NCBI RefSeq assembly: GCF_000744775.1
Contig: NZ_JQMP01000003.1
Span: 1 to 64,000, forward strand
DNA length: 64,000 nucleotides
DNA from: Thermorudis peleae
GTDB taxonomy: Bacteria; Chloroflexota; Chloroflexia; Thermomicrobiales; Thermomicrobiaceae
Direction: 5' to 3'
Shown: in pieces, positions 44,190-55,086 of the stretch
Layout of the letters: each line of letters opens with the position of its first letter
Position numbering within the stretch: the stretch's first letter is position 1
Program-made: the position numbers and the translations under genes
Notes under the pieces: generated by a model
What the model saw: the letters and a program-made list of their open reading frames with translations, nothing else
Told to the model about the DNA's origin: nothing
Databases searched by the model: none

Positions 44190-45821
44190 CTAGAAGCCGA
44201 GTGCGAGCCCCTCGGCGCGTGGGTCGCTTGCCGCTGTCAACACGCCGGTGACAGGATCGCGCGCGATCACTTGCATTGCCCCACCAGATCCCCAGGGGCC
44301 AAGCAACTCGAGCCGGTGACCGCGCTCAGCCAGCGCCTGGCGTGTCGCTTCGGGATAGCGCGTCTCGATGCGCAAGGCAAAGGGGTTGGGCAAGTTGATG
44401 GGATCAGTGCCAGGAAAACTCTGCCAGCGCGGCCATTCGACGACGTCCTGCACTGGTCGCTGGTAGTCGATCAGCTGGACAAGTGCCTGCAGGTTCCACT
44501 GCGGTTGCTGGTCGCCGCCTGGTGTGCCGCCAACCCAGCGAAGCGCGCCATCGCGCATGACCATCCAGCAGTTGAGGGTGTGCATGGTGCGCTTGCCGGG
44601 CGCGATCACGTTGGGATGCTCGGCTTCGAGCGTGAACCCCCGGCCAGCCCGGTTGTTGAGCAACACGCCTGTCCGGCCGGCGACAACATGGCTGCCGAAG
44701 GGAGCAGAGAGGCTGTGAATGAAGGAGACCGCGTTGCCCCACCGGTCGACGACGCAGAGGTAGGTTGTCTCGCCAGGGCGAGGATTGATCGCGCCGGGTG
44801 GAACGTCATCCTGCGCGCGCTGGCGATCGAGCTGGGCAAAGCGCTGACGCGCGTACTCCTTGTCGAGCAGGGTTGCGAGTGGGACATCGACAAAGCGCGG
44901 GTCGCCGCAGTAGGCAAGGCGGTCAGCGAACGCCAGCTTCTTGGCCTCAACAAGGAGATGGACGAGATCGGGACCGAGCGGGTCAAGCGCGGCGAGATCC
45001 ACCTGTTCGATGATGTTGAGCGCTTCAAGCACGATCACACCTTGCGTGGGCAAGCCAGTCTCGAAGACGGTGTAGCCGCGATAGGTAGTTTGGATTGGCT
45101 CGCCGACGTCACAGGCGTAGCCGGCAAGGTCACTGGCAGTCAAGAGGCCGCCGTTTTGCTCGATGAACTGGCCAATCTCCTGGCCAATGTCACCCCGGTA
45201 GAATACCTCAGGGCCATGCTGCGCAACGGCGCGGAGCGTCCGCGCGAGGTCAGGCTGGCGAAAGATGGTGCCAGGAGGCGGCACATCACCATCCGGGAGG
45301 AAGATGGCCCGCGAGGTTGGATACTTGGCGAGTTCCGCTGCATGGGCCGCGATCGTCGCACTGCCATCTGGCGTCAAGGGGAAGCCCTCTTCAGCGTACT
45401 GGATAGCTCGCTCGAAGAGTGCTGAAGGCCGCCAGGAGCCGAAGCGTTCCAGCGCCGTGAAGTAGACGGAGACAGCGCCGGGAACGGAGATCGATAACGG
45501 GCCGTAATAGGGCATCTTCTGGTAGCCGCGGCTGACGAAGTACTCACGCGTGGCTCGGGCTGGCGCACCACCCGAGCCGTAGAAGGCTGTAATGCGTCCT
45601 GTGGCAGCGTGGTAGTAGAGCGCAAAGGCATCGCCGCCAAGGCCGCACATAGCCGGCAGCACGACGCCCGTGACGAGCGCGGCGGCAATCGCGGCGTCCA
45701 TGGCGTTGCCACCAGCCTGGAGGACTTCCAGACCGGCGGCCGTCGCCAGCGGATGCGCTGTCGCGACGACGCCATTGCGGGCAAGGACCGGCGGGCGGTG
45801 CAGTGGCTCTTGCTCAAGCAT
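44190..45821 (-). CDS. Gamma-glutamyltransferase family protein
   Basis: Ntn-hydrolase of the gamma-glutamyltranspeptidase family, 543 residues. The self-cleavage site and nucleophilic Thr are in RPGETTYLCVVDRWGNAVS. Also typical are AGGNAMDAAIAAALV, LPAMCGLGGDAFAL and NNRAGRGF. No signal peptide is visible, so it is probably cytoplasmic and may act on an unusual gamma-glutamyl or acylated substrate rather than glutathione. ATG 45821 has AAAGGAGGG upstream. It lies 26 nt after the methyltransferase gene and may share the envelope operon transcript. Confidence 0.92.
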   Translation of the reverse strand: MLEQEPLHRPPVLARNGVVATAHPLATAAGLEVLQAGGNAMDAAIAAALVTGVVLPAMCGLGGDAFALYYHAATGRITAFYGSGGAPARATREYFVSRGYQKMPYYGPLSISVPGAVSVYFTALERFGSWRPSALFERAIQYAEEGFPLTPDGSATIAAHAAELAKYPTSRAIFLPDGDVPPPGTIFRQPDLARTLRAVAQHGPEVFYRGDIGQEIGQFIEQNGGLLTASDLAGYACDVGEPIQTTYRGYTVFETGLPTQGVIVLEALNIIEQVDLAALDPLGPDLVHLLVEAKKLAFADRLAYCGDPRFVDVPLATLLDKEYARQRFAQLDRQRAQDDVPPGAINPRPGETTYLCVVDRWGNAVSFIHSLSAPFGSHVVAGRTGVLLNNRAGRGFTLEAEHPNVIAPGKRTMHTLNCWMVMRDGALRWVGGTPGGDQQPQWNLQALVQLIDYQRPVQDVVEWPRWQSFPGTDPINLPNPFALRIETRYPEATRQALAERGHRLELLGPWGSGGAMQVIARDPVTGVLTAASDPRAEGLALGF

Positions 45822-45847
45822 CGTTCCCTCCTTTGCAGGACAGCAGG

Positions 45848-46648
45848 TTACCGGCGTTGCGCGACAACTTCAAGATGTGGCCGGAGCCAAACCGGCAATG
45901 CGCGCACTGGCAGGTGGCGAGCCAACGCACGGAGCACCGGCGACGGGAGCTTGCGAAGTTGGGCTGGCGTTAGCGCTGGCTGTGGCACGAAACGGCAGGA
46001 GAATCCCCATGCCCGCAGCAACCGTGCGAGCGACCCCGGCGTGAAGAGGGAGGGATGCCAGAACGGGTAGTCGTACAGCCCAGCGAGGCGGTAATACGGC
46101 TCACCGAGGAGGCGATTGGGTGTCTTGATGAGGTAGTAGCCGCCGGGGCGAAGCACGCGTACAACCTCGCGCACATGCTCAGCCGGGTCAGGCAGGTGCT
46201 CGAGTAGATCACAGGCGATGACGACATCGAACGCAGCTGTGGCGAGGGGAAGGCGCTCGGCGTCGCCGCCGATGACGCGGGCCACTGGCACGCGCTCGTG
46301 GATTGCCCGCAGCGCCGTCCGGGCGAGATCGACCGCGGTGAGGTCACGGAACCCCCACGCAGCCAACTCCTGCAGCAAGAAGCCACCGCCTGCACCGAGT
46401 TCCACCACGCGTGCCGACCGCGGCTGCTGGCGGAGCCACGCAAGCAGGCCGAGTGGGGCGTTGTAGGCACCGTACGTGTTTGCCCACTGGGGGTAAACCT
46501 CGTCAACCCGCTCGTAAAACAGCTGCCGCACTGCCGTCGTTGGAGGCACCGCAGCGTAGCGAGCGGCGCAGGCGCGGCAGAGAAACGCGCGGCCAGTAAA
46601 CCGCTGCCCGCAGAGCAAGCAGGGCCGTGTTGACCGCTCAACGACCAC
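45848..46648 (-). CDS. SAM-dependent methyltransferase with N-terminal zinc-finger-like motif
   Basis: A 266-residue class I methyltransferase. The N-terminus has paired cysteines RPCLLCGQRF and FLCRACAARY, a small metal-binding knuckle. The SAM-binding motif is VVELGAGGGFLLQEL, followed by the acidic TAVDLARTAL, and VIACDLLEHLPDP and LRPGGYYLIKTPN complete the core. Such proteins often modify sugars or lipids in glycan clusters. GTG 46648 has GGGAGG six bases upstream, within the end of the previous gene. Confidence 0.88.
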   Translation of the reverse strand: MVVERSTRPCLLCGQRFTGRAFLCRACAARYAAVPPTTAVRQLFYERVDEVYPQWANTYGAYNAPLGLLAWLRQQPRSARVVELGAGGGFLLQELAAWGFRDLTAVDLARTALRAIHERVPVARVIGGDAERLPLATAAFDVVIACDLLEHLPDPAEHVREVVRVLRPGGYYLIKTPNRLLGEPYYRLAGLYDYPFWHPSLFTPGSLARLLRAWGFSCRFVPQPALTPAQLRKLPSPVLRALARHLPVRALPVWLRPHLEVVAQRR

Positions 46649-47987
46649 GGCGTGCCTCCCACCAGGCGAACACGTCACGCCGATGCGTCACTGCCCACCA
46701 GCCAAGCGCAACGACGACAAGCAGCGCCTCGAGGGTGATCAGGACGGGATCGCCAAGGACGCGGCGGGCATAAGTGCTTGCCATGCCGTGGAGAATCGAG
46801 CCAAGCGGAACGGTGTCAGTATAGTGGGCATTGAAGACGAGACCACCAGCCGGTGCACCAGGGTTGTCCGCACTTTCAAACGGCAGCCCGCCTGGCGGGC
46901 GCGTCCATGACCAGCGCACGAAGAGCGACCGCGTGCCAGCACGCACGGTGAGGCGCAGGTAGCAGTCGCGCGTCGGGTGGGCGGGCGGTAGATGCAGCTC
47001 GATGGTGTTAGTCAAGCCTGACCAATGGCCGTCGTCGAGCGCCCCGCTGGTCAACACGGTTGGGGCAAAGGTCGGGCGGAAGATCAAATCACCGCCGGCT
47101 GGCGTGTCGCCTTCGTAGCGCATGCCCTCGGGGTAGACGTCCGCCGGGGCATACCGCAGGGTCACCGCATGGCCGGGTGTTGATCCACGAGCGGTAATGG
47201 TGAACCGGTAGAGCCGCTGGTAAGAGTCTGGCAGTGGGTCGAACGAGAAGGTGACATGGCTTTCGTCGTGCAAGTCAGCGACGTTGAGCTGCGCTTCGCG
47301 GAGCAGGGCGCCGGTCTGGTCGTCATAGAGTCGCAAGATCAGCACGCCAGTGTTGTGGCGTGTCGCCGGTGGCAGCGAAGCGAAGCGTGCCTCGTCGATG
47401 TAGCCGCTGCGGCCGTCAGGCAGACGGACATGCGCCCAGCCCTCGCGCGCCCCGTCAACCGCGACCTGCACGCCACCGGGCAAGACGGTGATCTCGTTGC
47501 CAGCAATCGGCGCTTCACGCACGGCGACCGGGCCATCGTTGCGGAGCGTGCCAGTGCCTGGGGCGAAATCGGCGCCATAGGTGCTGACGCGCACGGTGAT
47601 GCCGTTCAGCCCAGGATAGCGCGAGAGGAACGATTGCCCCACCACCCGGCCGTCAACCAGCTCCCCGAGCCAATCCTCACTTGACGGCCAGGCATAGAAA
47701 TCCCGGTCGGGATAGCGAGGATCGAGCTCAGGCGCATAGCTTACCTCGACGCGCGCGCCGTTGGTGAGCGCGGGTTGGGTACCGGGCGTAAAGGAGGTCG
47801 GAATGTTCAGGCCAATGGTAATGCCATCGAGACCATCCGCAGCCGAATAGAACGGCTGGCTAATGGTTGTGGACACCGTAACCGTGCTGGACGTTGGCGG
47901 CAAGTCAGCAACAAGCGCGAGGGGTGCACGACAACCGGCGATGAGCAGTCCGGAGGCGAGCAGCAGCCAGGTCAGAGGTCGCTTCAT
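46638..47987 (-). CDS. SH3-like domain lipoprotein with C-terminal membrane anchor, function unknown
   Basis: A 449-residue exported protein I cannot assign to a characterised family. A signal peptide ends in lipobox LIAGC. A bacterial SH3-like segment lies near residues 165-210 (NEITVLPGGVQVAVDGA, GWAHVRLPDGRSGYID). The rest is beta-rich and ends in one membrane helix and a basic tail (~415-449). It may bind cell-wall material or assemble an envelope glycan. ATG 47987 has GAGGGG upstream and overlaps the previous stop as ATGA. Confidence 0.75.
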   Translation of the reverse strand: MKRPLTWLLLASGLLIAGCRAPLALVADLPPTSSTVTVSTTISQPFYSAADGLDGITIGLNIPTSFTPGTQPALTNGARVEVSYAPELDPRYPDRDFYAWPSSEDWLGELVDGRVVGQSFLSRYPGLNGITVRVSTYGADFAPGTGTLRNDGPVAVREAPIAGNEITVLPGGVQVAVDGAREGWAHVRLPDGRSGYIDEARFASLPPATRHNTGVLILRLYDDQTGALLREAQLNVADLHDESHVTFSFDPLPDSYQRLYRFTITARGSTPGHAVTLRYAPADVYPEGMRYEGDTPAGGDLIFRPTFAPTVLTSGALDDGHWSGLTNTIELHLPPAHPTRDCYLRLTVRAGTRSLFVRWSWTRPPGGLPFESADNPGAPAGGLVFNAHYTDTVPLGSILHGMASTYARRVLGDPVLITLEALLVVVALGWWAVTHRRDVFAWWEARRGR

Positions 47988-49315
47988 TGCCACCCCTCTT
48001 CTTCAACAGACACGGAGCGCGCAGCATCACACGCTACCGCCCAGTGGTAGGCCTCCCACGCCAGCCAGAGCGATGCACCAACAAAGAGCGCGCGCACGGT
48101 CGGTTGCCAGACCGTGGTCGGCAGCAGTGCAGCGGCGAGGAGCTGGGGATCGGGCAATTGCTGGACAAGCGCAGGGCCAAGCGGCGCGAAGAGGCTCCAG
48201 GTAGCGCTACTACCCCAGCGCGCAAGCCAGAGGAGAAAGAGCCCAACTTGGGCGGCGTGGGCGAGCAGTCGCCGGAGGTCGGTGGCAACGATCAGACTGA
48301 GGAGCGGCACTGTCCAGATCACATACTGTGGATTGAAGGGGGTCAGTGCGATCAGCAGCAGGAGCGTCGCGGCGCTGCCCCCAACTGCCGCCCGTATCCC
48401 GCGACCATCACGGCGAATCCAACTAAGGAGCATGGCAAGGTAGACAACGGGGAAGATGGGCAATGGATCGCCATTGGCATCGACGACCGCGATCGCAAGC
48501 AGATAGCGGACATGCGGGTAATCATTGAGCAGCGTCAACGTCGGGCTTGCGCCGGTGCGCATCAGCACCAAGGTATCCAGCCCAAGCCACACACAGCCAG
48601 CCAGGATCAGCAAGCCAAGCACCTCACGCCACGAGCGGCGGAAGGCGAGAATGTAGTAGGGCAAGATAAAGAGCGGGAAAAAGCGCACCAGGCCGCCGAG
48701 CACGACGGGAATGAGGCCGAGGAGCGGCCGCCTACGCTGGGCAAGCACCAGACCGAGGACAACGAGTGCGATAGCGATGGCGTCATGGCGGCCGAAGACG
48801 GCGCTGGTGTAGATCGTGATCGGGTTCAACCACCAGAGCGCAAGCACACGCGTGCGCCAGCGTGGCGCAGCGAGTTGCTGCAGTAATAGCGCGATAGTGG
48901 CATCAGCGGCAAGATAGGGCAGCTTTAAGAGGAACAGTGCGCGAGGCAAGTCAGGATAGGCCAGGAAACGGCTCAGATCCTGCGGCTGCGCGCCGATCCC
49001 GGCCACGCCGGAGTAAGGTGACCAGATGCCATCGCTGCCGGGCAACAGCCAGCGGATGGCAGCAAGCCAGAGCGTGTGCAGCAGCTGCACCATCACCTGG
49101 CCGCTCCAACTGAACCATCCACCCTGCTCCAGCATCATGGCGCTGCGCGAATAGATCTGATAGAGGTCAGAATGGAAGCTGATCGGCATCAGCAGTAAAC
49201 GGACGGCCAGGCCAAGCGCCCACACTGCAGCAGGAGAGACGAGCCAGCGACGCCAGGATCGGCGTTGGCGCAGCGGTTGCACCGTCGTGGTGGTGCGCTC
49301 AGTCACCTCAATCAT
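47984..49315 (-). CDS. Polytopic membrane glycosyltransferase-like protein (GT-C type)
   Basis: A 443-residue protein with about eleven hydrophobic helices. The pattern resembles GT-C/GT87 polyprenyl-phosphate-sugar-dependent transferases. An acidic pair lies in the first loop (ISFHSDLYQIYSRSAMML), and NPITIYTSAVFGRHDAIAI is a typical mid-protein loop. The donor is probably a lipid-linked mannose or similar sugar; this is inferred. GGAGG precedes ATG 49315. It overlaps genes on both sides. Confidence 0.78.
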   Translation of the reverse strand: MIEVTERTTTTVQPLRQRRSWRRWLVSPAAVWALGLAVRLLLMPISFHSDLYQIYSRSAMMLEQGGWFSWSGQVMVQLLHTLWLAAIRWLLPGSDGIWSPYSGVAGIGAQPQDLSRFLAYPDLPRALFLLKLPYLAADATIALLLQQLAAPRWRTRVLALWWLNPITIYTSAVFGRHDAIAIALVVLGLVLAQRRRPLLGLIPVVLGGLVRFFPLFILPYYILAFRRSWREVLGLLILAGCVWLGLDTLVLMRTGASPTLTLLNDYPHVRYLLAIAVVDANGDPLPIFPVVYLAMLLSWIRRDGRGIRAAVGGSAATLLLLIALTPFNPQYVIWTVPLLSLIVATDLRRLLAHAAQVGLFLLWLARWGSSATWSLFAPLGPALVQQLPDPQLLAAALLPTTVWQPTVRALFVGASLWLAWEAYHWAVACDAARSVSVEEEGWQ

Positions 49316-50222
49316 TGCCCGCCTCCTGCCAGGGCTGGCAGACGAGCGCAGCCAGGCCCAGCCCGGCAAGCGCGATCCCACGGGCAAGCACAGCGAGCGT
49401 CGCGATCAGACCAGTCGGATACCCAAGGACATAGCCAAGGCCGACCATGCTCGCCTCACGCACACCGAGTCCACCCGGGATCGGCACGAGCATGCCAGCG
49501 ACAACCGGCGCGCCAGCGAGCAACAACGCCGCTGGAACGGAAAGCGCGAGGTGCAACGCTGCTGCAGCGAGCCAGACGCTGAGGATATCCACTGTCCAGC
49601 GCATGAGCGAGAGTCCAAACGCCCAGCCATAGCTTTCCGGCGAGCGGAGGAGCGTGCGTGTGGCCTGGTACGCTTCGCTCAGCCACGCCTGCAGTCGCGT
49701 GCTCCACCGCCACGCGAGCCAGCCCGCTAGCGCAAGGATGCCAACCGCCACCACAAGCAGCGCCGCGACAGCAGCGGACGGCGTCGCGAGCGAGATGCGC
49801 CGAGCTTGGGGGAGCAGCGCGAGCCCGGCCAGGCCAGCGAGCAGCGGCCCGAGCACATCAAGCGCTTGCTCAAGGAGGAGAGTTGGAACGGCGCGCGCGA
49901 GACGCACACCGTAGATCTGACGCGCTACCACGCCCTTGACTGGAGCCCAGGCATAGCCGGGGATCAGGTAGTTCGAGAGCGTGGCCCAGGTCGTCACGTG
50001 GACCGCAACGCTGAGGGAAAGAGGCTGGCGGATGACGCGCAACAGCCGCTGCCACCGCCACGCGTGCAGCACTGGCGAGAGGGTAGCGCAGGCGAGCGCG
50101 CCGAGCGCTGGCAGCCAGCGGATCGTGCTCAGGGCGGTGCGCGTTGCCGTTTGCGTCATGCCCCAGCCGAGCAGCAGGATAAACACACTGATTCCGGCGA
50201 ACATGCTGGCCCAGCGCTTCAT
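49308..50222 (-). CDS. Lysylphosphatidylglycerol synthase TM region/UPF0104-family membrane protein
   Basis: A 304-residue membrane protein with about eight helices, resembling the flippase-like N-terminal domain of MprF (UPF0104). Family stretches are LSNYLIPGYAWAPVKGVVARQ, LLLEQALDVLGPLLAGL and VPIPGGLGVREASMVGLG. Stand-alone versions sit beside glycosyltransferases and may move lipids or lipid-linked sugars. It overlaps the preceding gene by ATGA. Confidence 0.85.
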   Translation of the reverse strand: MKRWASMFAGISVFILLLGWGMTQTATRTALSTIRWLPALGALACATLSPVLHAWRWQRLLRVIRQPLSLSVAVHVTTWATLSNYLIPGYAWAPVKGVVARQIYGVRLARAVPTLLLEQALDVLGPLLAGLAGLALLPQARRISLATPSAAVAALLVVAVGILALAGWLAWRWSTRLQAWLSEAYQATRTLLRSPESYGWAFGLSLMRWTVDILSVWLAAAALHLALSVPAALLLAGAPVVAGMLVPIPGGLGVREASMVGLGYVLGYPTGLIATLAVLARGIALAGLGLAALVCQPWQEAGND

Positions 50223-51514
50223 CGCCCGCCGTCTCCCCGTACACGCGCGCAGGCCATCTCAAGCGCCTGCTGCAGCAGACGCTGGCGCACGGGCGCACTC
50301 GCTTGCTGGAGAAACGTCTCGCGGGCCGCCGCGCCGAGCCTCGCCCGGAATGCCGGGTCACGCAGGCGGCGGATCGCGGCCGCGAGCGCAGCGGGGTCAG
50401 CTGGTGGGACGAGCACGGCGGTGCGATCATGTTGCAGCAGGGAGCGCACGGCTGGGCTCTCGCGCGTCACGAGCGCCGCACCCATGGCCATGGCTTGATA
50501 GACCTTGTTTGGCACAACCTGCGCAGCCTTTGCGGTATCGCCAAAGATGCCGAGCACGACGTCGGCCGCGGCAATCCAGTGTGGCAGTTCATCGGCCGGC
50601 ACCGGCGGCCGAAAGCGCATGTGCCGCAGGGCAGCGTCGGCCGCGAGGTTGTAGGCCTGCTCCCAACACTGCCCTGCACCGATCATCACGCAACTGACTT
50701 CTGAAGCGCTCAGCTGCGCAATTGCCTGCACGATCGTCGCTGTGCCATGCAAGGGGATGAAGGAACCGTAGAAGAGTACGCGCAACGGCTCGGCGTCAGC
50801 ATTGGGCCACTGGCGGCGATAGGCGGCGCGTTGCGCTGGGCTGACACGTTCGGGATCGAAGAGCGTGTCATCGGCGCCAACGGGTACGATTGCGAAGCGA
50901 GACGGCGGCAGCCCACTGAGCGCTTGCATCGCCCGAGCATGCTCGGGGGTGTCAGCGATGACAACCGTTGCCGCGCGCAATGCAGCGCGGTCGAGCCAGC
51001 GCAACAGGCGGGCACGCGGGCTGTTCGGCGGCACGACGGCGCGGTCCTCAACGAGCGTCTCGCTCAGCGTCACAAGCGGGGCATAGACCAGCGGCTTGCC
51101 GGACGCGCGCGCCAGGCGGCCAAAGAGCAGGGCATCGAGCTGTCCAGGATAGCCGATGAAGAGAACGTCGTGCGTGGCGACAAGGCGACGAGACGCGCGC
51201 CACAGCAGTTGTGCTTCAGCACATGCCACGCGGAAGCCGAGGCTGCCTAGCCTGAGCAGGTTGTGAAAGGGAGAGAGCCGATCAGTGAGCTGAGCGAGCA
51301 CGGGCGTCGTGACTTCGGTTACCGAGCAGCCGAGGGCGCGGGCCGCTGCAAGCAAGAGCGCGTTACTGGGATAGTCGCGAAAATAAGTGCCGATGGCGAG
51401 GAGACGCGGCGGCGTTGACCACGCTGCTGGCTGGCGGTCACGGTGGGTGACAGAATGAACCAACGCTGGTTGCACAGTCACGACTGGGCGGCCCCTCACG
51501 GCATCGTCACACAC
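50219..51514 (-). CDS. Glycosyltransferase (GT-B fold, family 4-like)
   Basis: A protein of up to 431 residues; the true start may be the GTG near 51482, behind GAGGGG. The GT-B core is seen as PLRVLFYGSFIPLHGTATI and the nucleotide-sugar region VPNKVYQAMAMGAALVTRESPAVRSLL. The C-terminal Rossmann half ends in DPAALAAAIRRLRDPAFRARLG, typical of family 4. It is the first gene of a run of five overlapping genes that appear to build or export a surface glycan. Confidence 0.85.
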   Translation of the reverse strand: MCDDAVRGRPVVTVQPALVHSVTHRDRQPAAWSTPPRLLAIGTYFRDYPSNALLLAAARALGCSVTEVTTPVLAQLTDRLSPFHNLLRLGSLGFRVACAEAQLLWRASRRLVATHDVLFIGYPGQLDALLFGRLARASGKPLVYAPLVTLSETLVEDRAVVPPNSPRARLLRWLDRAALRAATVVIADTPEHARAMQALSGLPPSRFAIVPVGADDTLFDPERVSPAQRAAYRRQWPNADAEPLRVLFYGSFIPLHGTATIVQAIAQLSASEVSCVMIGAGQCWEQAYNLAADAALRHMRFRPPVPADELPHWIAAADVVLGIFGDTAKAAQVVPNKVYQAMAMGAALVTRESPAVRSLLQHDRTAVLVPPADPAALAAAIRRLRDPAFRARLGAAARETFLQQASAPVRQRLLQQALEMACARVRGDGGR

Positions 51515-51633
51515 GCATCTGCCCCTCTTTCGGTTTAACGAACGACTGCGCCGTCGGTTGCGTTCCGCGCCGCCGCGCCGCTAGGGAGTCTACGCCAGCC
51601 AGCCGATGTCGTCAGCCTCCGGCACAAAACAAA

Positions 51634-51661
51634 CACCCCCGCTGGGTAGCCAGCGGGGGTG
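51634..51661 (-). terminator. Terminator after groEL
   Basis: A perfect 12-bp stem (51634-51645 with 51650-51661) with a 4-nt loop is followed on the minus strand by gtttgttttgtg. This strong intrinsic terminator ends the groESL transcript. Confidence 0.92.
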
Positions 51662-51680
51662 CGTCAAGACGCGCGAGGGT

Positions 51681-53321
<1,641 letters not shown>

Positions 53322-53373
53322 TCATCCCTGTTGCCTCAACGACTGCAGCCGATAAAAACGGCGGCTCACGTCG

Positions 53374-53679
53374 TTACTCCGACAGAACCGCCAGGATGTC
53401 TTTCTCGCTCAGAATCAGGTACTCTTCGTCATCGATCTTGAGCTCGGTGCCGGCGTATTTCGCGAACAGCACCTCATCGCCGACTTTCACTTCCATCTCC
53501 AGCCGGCGGCCATCGTCCGTCAGCCGGCCCGGCCCAACGGCGATCACCTCACCACGCTGCGGCTTCTCCTTCGCCGTATCGGGCAGCACAATCCCGCTCT
53601 TGGTGACTTCCTCCCGCTGGATCGGCTTGACCACCACTCGATCACCCAGCGGCCGGATCTTGGTGCTCGTTAGAACCAT
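53374..53679 (-). CDS. groES: Co-chaperonin GroES (10 kDa)
   Basis: Heptameric lid of GroEL, 101 residues. It has [13 protein letters not shown], the mobile-loop region [20 protein letters not shown] and [16 protein letters not shown]. First gene of the operon, behind CIRCE. Confidence 0.98.
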   Translation of the reverse strand: MVLTSTKIRPLGDRVVVKPIQREEVTKSGIVLPDTAKEKPQRGEVIAVGPGRLTDDGRRLEMEVKVGDEVLFAKYAGTELKIDDEEYLILSEKDILAVLSE

Positions 53680-53728
53680 CTCCGACCAACCTCCCTGTAG
53701 CTAGACGCCCGTGACGACCACTCACCCG

Positions 53729-53755
53729 ATTAGCACTCGAGCATTTCGAGTGCTA
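53729..53755 (-). promoter_or_regulatory. CIRCE operator of groESL
   Basis: TTAGCACTC (53729-53737), nine bases, GAGTGCTAA (53747-53755): a perfect CIRCE. The HrcA repressor is expected to bind here and release on heat shock. It lies just downstream of the promoter and 50 nt before groES. Confidence 0.97.
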
Positions 53756-53767
53756 ATCCACTTGCAA

Positions 53768-53796
53768 ATACTACTCATCACGAGCGCGCAATGCAA
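53768..53796 (-). promoter_or_regulatory. groESL promoter
   Basis: On the minus strand TTGCAT (53791-53796) and TAGTAT (53768-53773) are separated by 17 nt. The start point would fall at or just before the CIRCE element. Confidence 0.75.
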
Positions 53797-53916
53797 GAGG
53801 AAGGTGCATCCTTATTGCGTTCGCCTGGATCAATGTTGTCCCAGGCGTGCACACCTGGCCCTGATCAGGCATAATCCCGCGGAGGAGAGATAGGCCTTTC
53901 ACCAAGGAGGTCGCGC

Positions 53917-55086
53917 GTGGAGTATGTCGTTGCCGACCGTGTTCGCCAGCTTCGCCCTTCGGCCACCCTTGCCGTAAGCGATCGCGCCCGCGCACTGCGC
54001 GCTCAGGGCATTGACGTCATCGACCTGGGCGGCGGCGATCCCGATTTCCCCACCCCAGCCCATATCTGCCAGGCTGCGGCCGACGCCCTCTTCAAAGGCG
54101 AGACACATTATGTCGATTCAGCTGGCATTCCACCCTTGCGCCGGGCGATCGCACGCAAGCTGGCCACCGAGAACGGCATCCAGGTGGAACCAGACCAGAT
54201 CATCGTCACTCCTGGCGGCAAGGCGGCACTCTTCGTCAGCATTCTCGCGCTCGTCGGCCCGGGCGACGACGTGTTGATGTTTGACCCGGGCTGGGTCTCG
54301 TATGAGCCGATGGTGGTCATGGCAGGTGCTAGCTGCCGTCATGTCTCGCTCTCGATCCACGACAACTACCGGATCACGCGCGAAGCGATTGAGGCTGCGC
54401 TGACCCCACAGACCCGCGTTGTCATCTTGAACAGCCCGAATAACCCGACGGGGCGGGTGGCAACCCGCGAGGAGCTTGAGGCACTGGCAGCTGTTGCCCA
54501 GGAACGAAACCTGATCGTCATTTCAGACGAGATTTACGAGAAACTGGTCTATGACGGCCGCGAGCACATCAGCATCGCCACGCTGCCGGGCATGGCGGAG
54601 CGAACGCTGGTTGTCAACGGCTTCTCCAAAGCCTATGCCATGACCGGCTGGCGCTTGGGCTACGTCGCTGGGCCGATGCCGCTGATCCGCCAGATCATGA
54701 AGGTGCACAGCCACTCGGCGACCTGCGCCACCTCATTCGCACAGTGGGGCGCAGTGACCGCGCTCGAGGGGCCACAGGACAGCATCGCCGCGATGGTCGC
54801 TGCCTGGGATCGACGGCGTCGCCTCGTCACGGAATGGCTGAATGCGGTGCCAGGATTCCACTGCCCCTTGCCGGAGGGCGCGTTCTACGTTTTCCCCGAT
54901 GTCAGCGGCACTGGGCTGAGCGGCGATGAGGTGGCAACACGGCTGATCGAGCAAGCCCACGTCGCGGTGACGCCGGGGAGCGCGTTCGGCACATCGGGCA
55001 GCAATTGCATTCGGCTCAGCGTTGCGACCGCCGATGCGTTGCTGGAGGAAGCGGTCAAACGGATCGCCCGCGTCTTCGGTGGCTAG
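53917..55086 (+). CDS. Class I/II PLP aminotransferase (aspartate aminotransferase-like)
   Basis: Fold-type I aminotransferase of 389 residues, subgroup of thermophilic aspartate/aromatic aminotransferases. It shows LGGGDPDFPTPAHI, NSPNNPTGRVATREEL, VISDEIYEKLVYD and the PLP lysine in NGFSKAYAMTGWRLGY. Asp or another amino acid as donor is likely. GTG 53917 follows AAGGAGG by six bases. It converges on the Nif3-like gene with a 4-nt overlap. Confidence 0.92.
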   Translation: MEYVVADRVRQLRPSATLAVSDRARALRAQGIDVIDLGGGDPDFPTPAHICQAAADALFKGETHYVDSAGIPPLRRAIARKLATENGIQVEPDQIIVTPGGKAALFVSILALVGPGDDVLMFDPGWVSYEPMVVMAGASCRHVSLSIHDNYRITREAIEAALTPQTRVVILNSPNNPTGRVATREELEALAAVAQERNLIVISDEIYEKLVYDGREHISIATLPGMAERTLVVNGFSKAYAMTGWRLGYVAGPMPLIRQIMKVHSHSATCATSFAQWGAVTALEGPQDSIAAMVAAWDRRRRLVTEWLNAVPGFHCPLPEGAFYVFPDVSGTGLSGDEVATRLIEQAHVAVTPGSAFGTSGSNCIRLSVATADALLEEAVKRIARVFGG

